From Planctomycetia bacterium (GTDB lineage: Bacteria > Planctomycetota > Planctomycetia > Pirellulales > JACPPG01), in contig JACPPG010000028.1 of the NCBI GenBank assembly GCA_016191115.1, forward strand, positions 1 through 64,000: a stretch of 64,000 nucleotides of DNA, in the 5' to 3' direction. The notes below the pieces were generated by a model. It had not been told where the DNA came from. It searched no databases and worked only from the letters and a program-made list of their open reading frames with translations. Each line of letters begins with the position of its first letter. The first letter of the stretch is position 1. Below, one piece after another: positions 52,301 through 60,792 of this stretch. A program made the translations under genes and the position numbers.

Positions 52301-52498
52301 GCGCACCAACCGCAAATCGAGGCCACCCTGCTTTTCTTCGCTGCCGCCATGGCAGTCGAAACAGTGGACGCGAAGAATGGGGCGGATGTCGGATTCGAAC
52401 GTCGGCGGGGCGTTCGGTTCAACCGCGGCGCCGTGACTGGCGCGCAAAGCCACCGCGATGGTCATCGCTAACGACAGGAATCGCGGCCATGGGCGCAT
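49361..52498 (-). CDS. PSCyt1/DUF1549/DUF1553 protein with inserted beta-sandwich (second set)
   Basis: A 1045-aa exported protein. A signal peptide (residues ~1-24) precedes the PSCyt1 heme motif CFDCH (46-50) and distal [20 protein letters not shown]. DUF1549 ([40 protein letters not shown]) and DUF1553 ([40 protein letters not shown]) follow. Near residues ~785-965 an extra beta-rich piece interrupts DUF1553 ([40 protein letters not shown]), which looks like a carbohydrate-binding module; it explains the extra ~200 residues against the first-set protein. The start at 52498 is chosen over the longer frame to 52750, which reads through a dispersed repeat. Confidence 0.88.
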   Translation of the reverse strand: [1045 protein letters not shown]

Positions 52499-52636
52499 GG
52501 CAAGGAATCCAGGGGTAGGACGGAGTTTGCCGTGCCGCGCTTGGACGGCACGAGTCAGGCAGGCTTGGTATCTGGCAGGCAGCCCCCAATTATCGGCACC
52601 GCGGCGCGCGGTAAGCAAGCCCAAAGTGGGGCCTAT

Positions 52637-52800
52637 CGGGGCCATTCTGTTTTTCAAAATGGCGAGGCGGGAAAGGAAAAGGGGACTGGCTCCGAGCATA
52701 AACAGCGCAAGTCCTTTCAGACCAACGTTGCGTCTCGGTGCCTGTCCCACTTTCCCGCCGCTGCGCCGCCGGCAAGCTTGAATCTGTGAACGGCCCTGGG
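52637..52800 (+). repeat. Dispersed ~155-bp palindromic repeat (copy 6)
   Basis: Complete from GGGGCCATTCTG to GAACGGCCCTGGGG. It carries a few extra bases in the first arm (GGGAAAGGAAAAGGGGACTG), which lengthens the open frame of the gene to its left. Confidence 0.88.
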
Positions 52801-52804
52801 GGGC

Positions 52805-52903
52805 CTATTTGGCTTTCTCGTTGGCGAGGGCGTTCGGCTGCGGGAACCCGCCCAGCTCGATGAGGCGGGCCTTTGGGTGCCGCGGAGTTTCGCTATCCAT
52901 CAT
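52805..52903 (-). pseudogene. Short orphan frame, possible gene 3' remnant
   Basis: 32 codons ending ALANEKAK*, with a Pro-rich HPKARLIELGGFPQPNALAN. It directly abuts a repeat and has no ribosome site. It reads like the end of a protein, but I cannot assign it. Confidence 0.2.
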
Positions 52904-52979
52904 CGCCGGACCGAGCGATCACGGGCGCGTGCTGATGCACGCGGGTTCGTACGCCACTTCTGCCCCGGCCCGGCTGGCG

Positions 52980-55900
52980 TTATCTTCCGACGCCATTCCA
53001 TGCGACGGGAGAATCCGCGCGGCCACCTACGGGCAAGGGCGCCGCGAGGTCGCATCCATCTCCGCGTAGATACTCGTCCAGCACCCCGGCGACACGCACG
53101 ACCGCGGGAGGTTGGAGCAGGTTCAGGTGGCTGCCGGCTACGTCGTGCACGGCGATGCCGCCGACCGCCCACGGGAGCCAACCGAGATGCCGATCATCGT
53201 GCATCGGCGTCGCGTGCTCCGTCGCCCGCAACAGGACCAGCGGCGCGGGCGATGGTTGCGGGCGATAGGCGACCAGGGCCCTCAGATTCGCCTCAAAAAC
53301 ATCGAACACCCACTTCGCGCGATCCGCGCCTGCGCCCGCGACCAGAAGCTGCACGCCTTCCGCGCGGTGGCGGAAATACTCGACCTGCTCGGCCACGGGC
53401 TGATCGCGCAGTTGCTCGATGCGACGAGGGTCTTCGCCGGGAAACAACAGCGCGATCATCGGCGCAAGGTCGCCCTCGTCAAACGCGCGATCCGCGCTGG
53501 GGATGGCGGCGTCGATCAACGCCACGAGCGATACTTCCTCTTCCGCGGCAACCAATTGCCGGGCGACTTCGAAGGCCACGACGCCCCCGGTCGACCAACC
53601 GCCAAGCCGATAAGGCCCGGACGCTTGAATCGACTTCATCGAACGGATGTAGTGGGCCGCCATCGATTCGACGGTCGCAAGCGGTGCGAGCACGCCGTCG
53701 ACCCCTTGCGCCTGCAGTCCGAACAGCGGCACATCGGATGCCAGGTGCTTCGCTAACTCCAGGTAGCAGAAGACGGTGCCGCCGGCGGGATGTATCAGGA
53801 ACAGCGGCGGCTGGGAGGTGCCCCGCCGGATCGGCACCAGGCAATCGTCATCTGATTTGCACGCCGCGCGGCGCAGCACGTCGGCCAGGTGAGCCACGGT
53901 CGGCTCCTCGAACAGCGAAGCCAACGGCGGCCTTCGACCGAATTCTTGCTCCAGCCGCGCCAAGAGCGTCACGGCCAGGCTGGAATACCCGCCCAGGTCG
54001 ATAAAGTTGTCCGTCACGCCCACCGGCTCGACCGCGAGGACTTGCGACCAAATCGTCGCCACGCGCGCCTCCAGCACGTCGCGCGGCGCAATGTAGGGGG
54101 GCAGCGTGGCGGGGCGCGGGCAAAGGGGTTCAGGCAGCGCCGAGGCATCGAGTCGGCCAACCGCGTCCCGTGGCAGCGCGGCCACGGCGCGCCAGGCCGT
54201 GGGAATCATCGGCTCGGGGAGCCTCTCTTCGAGGAACCGGCGGAGCTGACCCAAAAGCAGACCGTGCTCGTGAGACTCGATGCCGGCGACTGAGTTCTTG
54301 GACGGCACGACGTAGGCCGCCAGTTGCGCCGCGCCTTGGCAGTCCGTATAGCCCACGACCGCCGCGTGGTCCACCAAGGGGTGTAGCGCCAGTACCGCGG
54401 TGATCTCGGCCGGAACCACGCGGAACGGCCCGAGCGCGAGCGATCCGGAGGACGGACCCATGGATTCGAGACTGCCATCCTCGTTCCACCTGGCGCGGTA
54501 GCCGGTCTTGCGGAGCTGCTTCGAGCCGGATTCGGTAACGTCCTCAACCCACAGCTCGCCCGGCATGCCGACGGGGGCGTCCTGATGAGCCCGGTCAAGG
54601 ACGCGCGTCCTGGCCACATCGGGGATCGAGGGGACGCCGCGCCGGATTGGTTCTGCCAACCGCATGTCCCGCACCAGGGCGTTGGGATTCTCGATCATCT
54701 GACGCAACAGCGTGGCAAGCTGATCGAGCAGCCGCTCGGCCACTACGGCAGCATACCGATTCCGGTCGTAGAGCATCCGCAGCTTGAGCGCGGTGCCGGG
54801 CAATGCCACGAGCGTCAGCGGGTAGTTCGACGTGGCGGTGCCGTCGATGTCGCGGATCGTCACGTCCCCAGCCTGCATCTGCCCCGCGTCGTGCAAGGGG
54901 TAGTTCTCGAAGACCACGAGCGAGTCAAACAGGCGTCCGCCCGGCGTGCCCGACGCCTGGCCGATTTGCTCCAGGCTGCAATACTCGAACGGCTGCGCCT
55001 CGATTTGCAGGGTCTGGAGTCGCCGCCACAATCGGTGCAGAGGATCGTCGAGGGGCACGGGCACGCGCCGCGGCACGTTGTTCACAAGGGGACCCACGAT
55101 CGTTTCGACGCGCGGAACTTGCGGTGGGCGGCCGGAAACAGCCACTCCCAGCACGACCTCTTCCCTCTCTTGATAGCGTGCCAGCAGGACAGCCCAGGCG
55201 GCCTCGACGAGCGTGCTGAGGCTCATGCGCTGCGCCTTCGCCAGTCGGGCAAGGCCGGCGTTTTCGCTCTCGGTGAGCGTCCGTTCACAATGTCCGTTCC
55301 CGGTTTCGTCCGTCAACCGCGCCCCCGCGGGACGTTCGATCGGCAGCCCGGCCGGCGCTTCCATCCCCGTCAGGCGCGATCGCCAGAAATCGCCGGCCGC
55401 GGCCCGGTCTTGTGCGGCGAGCCATTTCAGATAGTCGCGAAAATCGCCGCAACCATCGAGGTCCGGTGTCCGCCCCCGGCGCAGTTGCTCGTAGGCAACG
55501 AATACGTCGCGAAGGACTACGCCCGCGCTCCAGCCGTCGAGCAATAGATGATGGCACGTCCAAGCCAAGCTCCACTGGCTGTCGGTGGCGCGGACCAGGC
55601 AGAGCCGCATGAGTGGCGGCTTCGCGAGATCGAATCCCCGCAGACGGTCCTTCGCCAAGAGCGCCGTTTTGCGCCGATCCTGCTCTTCCTCGGGAACGCC
55701 GCGCCAATCGAGCTCGTACCACGGCAGAGCCACGTCCCGACGAACGACTTGAACCGGCTTCTTCAGACCTTCCCAGACAGGCGCCGTGCGCGTTAGGGCG
55801 TGCCGGGCGACGATTACTTCCCACGCACGCCTTAGCGCCGCGGAGTCCAGACGGCCGGCGAGCGTGCAACGGAATTGTTGCACCAGGACGTTTGAGTTCC

Positions 55901-55982
55901 GGTCCGCCAGCGCATGCGCCAGCATCAACTGCTGCAAGGGAGCAAGCGGCCAGATATCTTCGACGTTCTTCATCGACTGCAT
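52980..55982 (-). CDS. NRPS termination module: C – A-domain remnant – T – TE
   Basis: A ~1000-aa nonribosomal peptide synthetase. The condensation domain spans residues ~1-440, with the active-site motif HHLLLDGW near residue 146. Then only about 180 residues of an adenylation domain are present: GELWVED (A6-like), KTGYRARW (A7-like), a degenerate A8 (GPSSGSLALGPFRVVPAEIT) and A10 with VGRLD instead of GK-D. All of A1-A5, including the P-loop and substrate pocket, is missing. A carrier domain has its serine in LGGYSSLAV (~666). A thioesterase with GWSTGG (~795) and SHLNLL His ends the protein. It follows the C-A-T-E protein by 13 bases. The start at 55982 is preferred, but 55973 is possible. 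Confidence 0.85.
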   Translation of the reverse strand: MQSMKNVEDIWPLAPLQQLMLAHALADRNSNVLVQQFRCTLAGRLDSAALRRAWEVIVARHALTRTAPVWEGLKKPVQVVRRDVALPWYELDWRGVPEEEQDRRKTALLAKDRLRGFDLAKPPLMRLCLVRATDSQWSLAWTCHHLLLDGWSAGVVLRDVFVAYEQLRRGRTPDLDGCGDFRDYLKWLAAQDRAAAGDFWRSRLTGMEAPAGLPIERPAGARLTDETGNGHCERTLTESENAGLARLAKAQRMSLSTLVEAAWAVLLARYQEREEVVLGVAVSGRPPQVPRVETIVGPLVNNVPRRVPVPLDDPLHRLWRRLQTLQIEAQPFEYCSLEQIGQASGTPGGRLFDSLVVFENYPLHDAGQMQAGDVTIRDIDGTATSNYPLTLVALPGTALKLRMLYDRNRYAAVVAERLLDQLATLLRQMIENPNALVRDMRLAEPIRRGVPSIPDVARTRVLDRAHQDAPVGMPGELWVEDVTESGSKQLRKTGYRARWNEDGSLESMGPSSGSLALGPFRVVPAEITAVLALHPLVDHAAVVGYTDCQGAAQLAAYVVPSKNSVAGIESHEHGLLLGQLRRFLEERLPEPMIPTAWRAVAALPRDAVGRLDASALPEPLCPRPATLPPYIAPRDVLEARVATIWSQVLAVEPVGVTDNFIDLGGYSSLAVTLLARLEQEFGRRPPLASLFEEPTVAHLADVLRRAACKSDDDCLVPIRRGTSQPPLFLIHPAGGTVFCYLELAKHLASDVPLFGLQAQGVDGVLAPLATVESMAAHYIRSMKSIQASGPYRLGGWSTGGVVAFEVARQLVAAEEEVSLVALIDAAIPSADRAFDEGDLAPMIALLFPGEDPRRIEQLRDQPVAEQVEYFRHRAEGVQLLVAGAGADRAKWVFDVFEANLRALVAYRPQPSPAPLVLLRATEHATPMHDDRHLGWLPWAVGGIAVHDVAGSHLNLLQPPAVVRVAGVLDEYLRGDGCDLAAPLPVGGRADSPVAWNGVGR

Positions 55983-55995
55983 CCGCAAATGGCGT

Positions 55996-58900
55996 TCAAC
56001 GACCGTGATCCAAAAGCCGAGACAAAACCGCCATATCTTCTTCGTCGACCTCCGAGAGCGGAAAATCCCAGGCGGTGACGGCGGCGGACGCGCCGCGGTA
56101 CCCGACCAGGGAACGCAGCGCGACGGTGTACGCGGCGGCGAGTTGCTCGATGGTCCGTGGCCGGTGGCTGTCGGCGTCGTAGCGCCATTCGACGAACAAC
56201 GACGCGTCGCGGACGTACGCAATGATCTCCCACAGGTGGCGCCGCGCGGCGCGCGGACCATAGTCGGGACCGCACGACTCGCCGGCCCAAGTGAAGGTCG
56301 CGTCCGCCGGCAGCGCGTGATCGAGCTGCCCGAGGAAGTTGAAGCATATTTCCGGCCGCGGCAGGGCCGCCAGGCGCTCGCGCACGGCGCGTTCGCTCGT
56401 CAGCCAGCGAAGCAGGCCGTATCCGATACCGCCGTTGCGCACGGCCCGCAGTTGCTCCTTGATCGCCCGCAAGAGCTCGGTCGGAGAACACCCGGGAGGG
56501 CGGCGCAGCAGCAATGGGTAAAGCGAAGTGAACCAGCCCACGGTGCGCGTCAGATCGACGTCTTCAAAGAGGTCTTCGCGGCCGTGCCCCTCCAGATCGA
56601 GATGGACGGCCTCGAGCTTGGCATAATCGCTCACCACCGCAACGAGCGCGGTCAGCAGCATCTCGTGAGGTCGGGCGCGATGGGTCGCTTGCGCGTCGCC
56701 GAGCAGCGACTGCGTGGCAGCGCGGTCCAAACCCACGCGCACCGTGCGTACCGAGCCGGCCAGGTTCGCGCCTCCGTCGAGATCGCGGACCAGGGGCGCC
56801 GCACCGCCGCCCATTGACGCCCAAAAGTCGAGCTCGCCGCGCACTTGAGGTGAATCAGCCAGCACCGCGAGGCGCTGGGCCCATTCGCCGGGCGGCGACG
56901 TCTTCGGCGCAAGCTCGATCGCAGGTCCGCGCGCGAGCTGCCCGCAGGCCGCGTGCAGGTCTTCAAGCAGGATCCGCCAACTTACCGCGTCCACGGCCAA
57001 GTGATGGATCACGATCAGCAACCGGCCGGGCCGGTCGGGACCGAGGTCGAAGTACACGAATCGCGCGAGCGGGCCATCCGCGAGATTCAGGCTCGCTTGC
57101 GTCCGCGCCGCGACCCGCTCGATCGCCTCCGCGACCTCGCCGGGGGCGGTTTGGGCAAGGTCGATTGGCTCCAGGAGGGGCATACTGTCCGGGGGCATTA
57201 TCGTCTGAAGCCACGCGCCGTCCGATCGTCGTCGATACCGCGCTCTGAGCGCGTCATGATGCGTTGCCAGCTTGTCGATCGCCGCGCGAAGGGTTTCGGC
57301 GCTCGTCGGCCGTGCTACGTTGAGCAACATCGACTGGTTGAAGTGATGCCGGTCGTCGGACACCAACGCGAAAAACTCGTGCTGGATCGGCAATAGCGCC
57401 ATGGGTCCGCTAAGAGGGCCTTGCGGCGCACGCGGCGCCCGGCGCGTGCCCGCCACGGTTGCCAGCGCGGCGATGGTCTGGTGCTCAAAAAGCTGTTTGG
57501 GCGTGATGCACATGCCGGCCGCTCTCGCGCGCGCCACGACCTGGATGCTGCGTATGGAGTCGCCGCCGAGATCGAAGAAGTTGTCGTACACGCCCACGCG
57601 CTCGACGCCCAATATCGCGGCCCAGACCTCGGCCAGGCCGCGCTCGATGTCGTTTGACGGCGCGACGAAGTCGCGCGCCGCGCCGCGCTCCCAGCAGGGT
57701 CGCGGAAGCGCAGCGACGTCCACCTTGGCACACGCCAGTCGCGGCAAGCGATCCATCACCACGACGGCGGCCGGAAGCATATGCGCCGGCAATCGGGCCG
57801 CCAGGAACTCCCGCAGTTGGGCCTCTGCCGGCTGCGCTTCGGAACCACAGCCAACGTACGCGACCAGCCGCTTTGCCTCGCCGGGCCCGTCCGCGACGAC
57901 GATGGCCTCGCGTACCCGTTCGTGAAGCTGCAGCGCCGCCTCGATTTCGCCGGGCTCGATGCGGTAGCCGCTGACCTTCACCTGCCGGTCGACACGTCCC
58001 AGGAATTCCAGGTTTCCATCCGGTAGATGGCGGACCAGGTCGCCCGTGCGATACATCCGCGCCCCGTCGCGCCCGTGGAACACGTCCGGGACAAACCGCT
58101 CGGCCGACAGTTCCGCCTGGCCACGGTAGCCCCGCGCGACTCCCACGCCGCCGATGTAAAGCTCGCCCGCCACGCCGACGGGCACGGGGTTGCGGAATTC
58201 GTCAAGCACGTACACGCGGTTGTTCGCAATGGGTCGACCGATGGGCACGCACGATGAGGAGGTCGGCGGCAGGACTGCGGCGCCGTCGAAGATCGTGGTG
58301 GTGATCGTGGCCTCGGTCACACCGTAGGCGTACAAGAACTTCACGGCATCGCCGGTCGCGTTGCGCCATTTTCGCAGTCGATCTGCCGGAAGACTTTCCC
58401 CGCCGGCTAGCACCGCCTTGAGGTGCTGAGCGACATGCCCGCCGGATACCGCCAACTCATCCACCAGCGACGACCAGACCGGCCCCGGCAGGTGCAACAC
58501 GTTCACCCCGTGCGCGCGCGACCAGTCCAGCAGGACGCGGCCCGACAACTCCGCCGGGTCGGAGTGCAAGTACAGCGCGGCCCCGCAAAGGAGCGTGGGA
58601 AAGATTTCCTCGGCGGCCGCGTCGAAGCTCGGCGACAGGAATTGCAGCATCCGGTCGTCGCGGCACAGGCCGAAGAGTTGCGCGAGCGCCAAACTGTGAT
58701 TGACCAGGCCGCGGTGTTCGACTTCCACGCCCTTCGGTTCGCCCGTCGACCCTGACGTGTAGATGACGTACGCAAGATTGCCGGGACCGGATATGCGCGG
58801 AAGCGAGCGGGCGTCACAAGCGGCGATCGCGTGCTCGTCTTCATCCAGCATGACGAGGGCACGATCCCCGGGCAGCAAGCCGCGCAGATTGCCGCGCGCG

Positions 58901-60735
58901 ACAACGAGCGACAGCCCAGCGTCCTCGATCATGTAAGCGCGGCGCGCGTGGGGATAGTTCGGATCGAGTGGCACGTACGCGGCGCCCGACTTGAGGATGG
59001 CCAGTAGCGCCGTAATCAGCTCGATCGAGCGTTCCAGACACAGCCCAACCAGCACGTCGGGGCCCGCACCACGGTCGATCAGGTGCCGCGCCAGCCGATT
59101 GCTGCGCCGATCGAGCTGGGCATATGTGACCGACTTGCCCGCGAACCACAGAGCGGCGGCGTCAGGCGACCGCCCGGCTTGCTGGGTAAACAACTCATGG
59201 ATCGGCGCGTTTTCGGGAAAGTCGGCTTGCGTTTCGTTCCAGGTAACGAGCAGCTTGCGCCGCTCGTCGGTCGAAAGGATGGGCAGCTCGAGCACCTTGG
59301 CATCGCGGTCGGCCACGATGGCCGCGAGCACGGCCTGGTAGGAACCGAGCCACCGGTCGATGGTCGCCGCGTCGAACAGATCGCGGTTGTAGACGAGCGA
59401 CAGCTCGAGCTGGTCGTCGCGCTGCTCGACGTTAAGCGTGAGATCGAAATTGGCCACCGGCGCGTGGTCGAACGTGGTGCCCGCGATGGACAGGCCCGGG
59501 ACTTGGCGCGCCTTTAGCGGGATGTTCTGCAGGACGAACAAGGCCTGCACGACGGGATTGCGGGCCAGATCGCGCGCCGGCCGCAGGCGCTCCACCAGTT
59601 CCTCGAAGGGTAAATCCTGGTGCGCGAAGGCGCCAAGGATCGTCTTGCGCAAGGCGGCAAGGAACGCACGGAACGAGGGGTTCTCATCCAGACGGCCGCG
59701 GATGACGAGCGTATTGGCGAAGAAGCCGATCAGGCCCTCCAGTTCCGGCCGGCCGCGACCCGCTATCGGCGTTCCCAGGCAAAGATCGCGCTGGTGCGCG
59801 AGGCGTGCCAACAGGACTTGGAAGGCGCCCATCAGCACCATGAAGAGGGTGGCATGCTCATCGGCCGCCAGCGCGCGTAGCGCCGCCGCCAGCCGGCCGT
59901 CGATCCGTCGTCTGCGCGTGTTCCCTCGAAACGTTTGCACGGCGGGGCGCGGGTGATCGGTCGGCAACTCAAGCACCGTTGGAAGATCGGCCAACTCGCG
60001 CGACCAGTACCGCCAGTGCGCCTCCATCGCAGCGCCGCCCATCTGCTCCCGCTGCCAGACGGCGAAATCGGCGTACTGCAGCGGCATGGCGCCGCAGCGC
60101 GGCTCGCGCCGCTCGAGACGTGCGGCGTAGTGCTCCGCCACCTCGTTCTCTAGAACCGCCATCGACCACCCGTCGCAGACGACGTGGTGCAGCGTGAGGA
60201 GCAGAAGATTTTTGTTTTCGTCCGTACGAACCAGTCTGGCGCGGATCAGCGGACCTTGTTCCAGGTCGAAGGGGCGGATCGCTTCCTCGGTCGTGAGTCG
60301 CGCGACACGCGCTTCGCGGTCGAGCGGATCAAGCGACCGCAAATCGTCCCGGGTTAACCGGAAGGCGGCGCCGCGGGCGACGACCTGCACCGGGCGCCCG
60401 TCGACGGCATGGAACGTCGTCCGCAGCGCGTCGTGCCGGTCGATCACCGCGCGCAGGGCCTGCTCCAGCGCGACCGGGTCGAGCATGCCCTCGATCCGCG
60501 CGGCGATCGCCACATTGTAAAAGGGATTGCCTGGCTCAAGCTGGTCGAGGAACCACAGCCGTTCTTGAGGAAATGAGAGCGGCGCGGCCTCTTGCGCGGT
60601 GCGCCGCGGCCATGGCCCGTCGATGGCGCGCGGCGCTTCACCGCGCATTTGCTCGAATAGCGCGCGCTTGACGGGCGAAAGGTGCGCGACCCGCTCGTCA
60701 AGCACGTCCGGCGAGGGAGAGTTCTGTACGTGCAT
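55996..60735 (-). CDS. NRPS module: C – A – T – E
   Basis: A 1579-aa synthetase. The first condensation domain has HHVVCDGW at 183-190. The A domain spans ~460-990 with YTSGSTGEPKG (A3), SFDAAAEEIF (A4), AYGVTEATI (A5), YRTGDLVRHLPDG (A7), GRVDRQVKVSGYR (A8) and ACAKVD (A10 Lys kept). Tentative pocket residues are D-A-E-H-L-G-A-I-T-K; the substrate is not assigned. The carrier serine is in DLGGDSIRS (~1056), a form typical upstream of epimerases. The E domain spans ~1110-1540: HHLAVDAVSW, EGHGREDLF and VGWFTSLYPLLL. It follows the FAAL-carrier gene, so the first C domain probably takes a fatty acyl donor and yields an acyl-D-amino acid. Confidence 0.9.
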   Translation of the reverse strand: MHVQNSPSPDVLDERVAHLSPVKRALFEQMRGEAPRAIDGPWPRRTAQEAAPLSFPQERLWFLDQLEPGNPFYNVAIAARIEGMLDPVALEQALRAVIDRHDALRTTFHAVDGRPVQVVARGAAFRLTRDDLRSLDPLDREARVARLTTEEAIRPFDLEQGPLIRARLVRTDENKNLLLLTLHHVVCDGWSMAVLENEVAEHYAARLERREPRCGAMPLQYADFAVWQREQMGGAAMEAHWRYWSRELADLPTVLELPTDHPRPAVQTFRGNTRRRRIDGRLAAALRALAADEHATLFMVLMGAFQVLLARLAHQRDLCLGTPIAGRGRPELEGLIGFFANTLVIRGRLDENPSFRAFLAALRKTILGAFAHQDLPFEELVERLRPARDLARNPVVQALFVLQNIPLKARQVPGLSIAGTTFDHAPVANFDLTLNVEQRDDQLELSLVYNRDLFDAATIDRWLGSYQAVLAAIVADRDAKVLELPILSTDERRKLLVTWNETQADFPENAPIHELFTQQAGRSPDAAALWFAGKSVTYAQLDRRSNRLARHLIDRGAGPDVLVGLCLERSIELITALLAILKSGAAYVPLDPNYPHARRAYMIEDAGLSLVVARGNLRGLLPGDRALVMLDEDEHAIAACDARSLPRISGPGNLAYVIYTSGSTGEPKGVEVEHRGLVNHSLALAQLFGLCRDDRMLQFLSPSFDAAAEEIFPTLLCGAALYLHSDPAELSGRVLLDWSRAHGVNVLHLPGPVWSSLVDELAVSGGHVAQHLKAVLAGGESLPADRLRKWRNATGDAVKFLYAYGVTEATITTTIFDGAAVLPPTSSSCVPIGRPIANNRVYVLDEFRNPVPVGVAGELYIGGVGVARGYRGQAELSAERFVPDVFHGRDGARMYRTGDLVRHLPDGNLEFLGRVDRQVKVSGYRIEPGEIEAALQLHERVREAIVVADGPGEAKRLVAYVGCGSEAQPAEAQLREFLAARLPAHMLPAAVVVMDRLPRLACAKVDVAALPRPCWERGAARDFVAPSNDIERGLAEVWAAILGVERVGVYDNFFDLGGDSIRSIQVVARARAAGMCITPKQLFEHQTIAALATVAGTRRAPRAPQGPLSGPMALLPIQHEFFALVSDDRHHFNQSMLLNVARPTSAETLRAAIDKLATHHDALRARYRRRSDGAWLQTIMPPDSMPLLEPIDLAQTAPGEVAEAIERVAARTQASLNLADGPLARFVYFDLGPDRPGRLLIVIHHLAVDAVSWRILLEDLHAACGQLARGPAIELAPKTSPPGEWAQRLAVLADSPQVRGELDFWASMGGGAAPLVRDLDGGANLAGSVRTVRVGLDRAATQSLLGDAQATHRARPHEMLLTALVAVVSDYAKLEAVHLDLEGHGREDLFEDVDLTRTVGWFTSLYPLLLRRPPGCSPTELLRAIKEQLRAVRNGGIGYGLLRWLTSERAVRERLAALPRPEICFNFLGQLDHALPADATFTWAGESCGPDYGPRAARRHLWEIIAYVRDASLFVEWRYDADSHRPRTIEQLAAAYTVALRSLVGYRGASAAVTAWDFPLSEVDEEDMAVLSRLLDHGR

Positions 60736-60792
60736 GGACGATTCAACGATGGGCCTGTCAGTCGACGCGATGGGATGGTTACGCGTCGGGTG

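Noticed and set aside
49361-52750. Longer start of the second DUF1549 protein at 52750
   Set aside because: The extra 84 residues are translated from the 155-bp repeat; the signal peptide begins at 52498.
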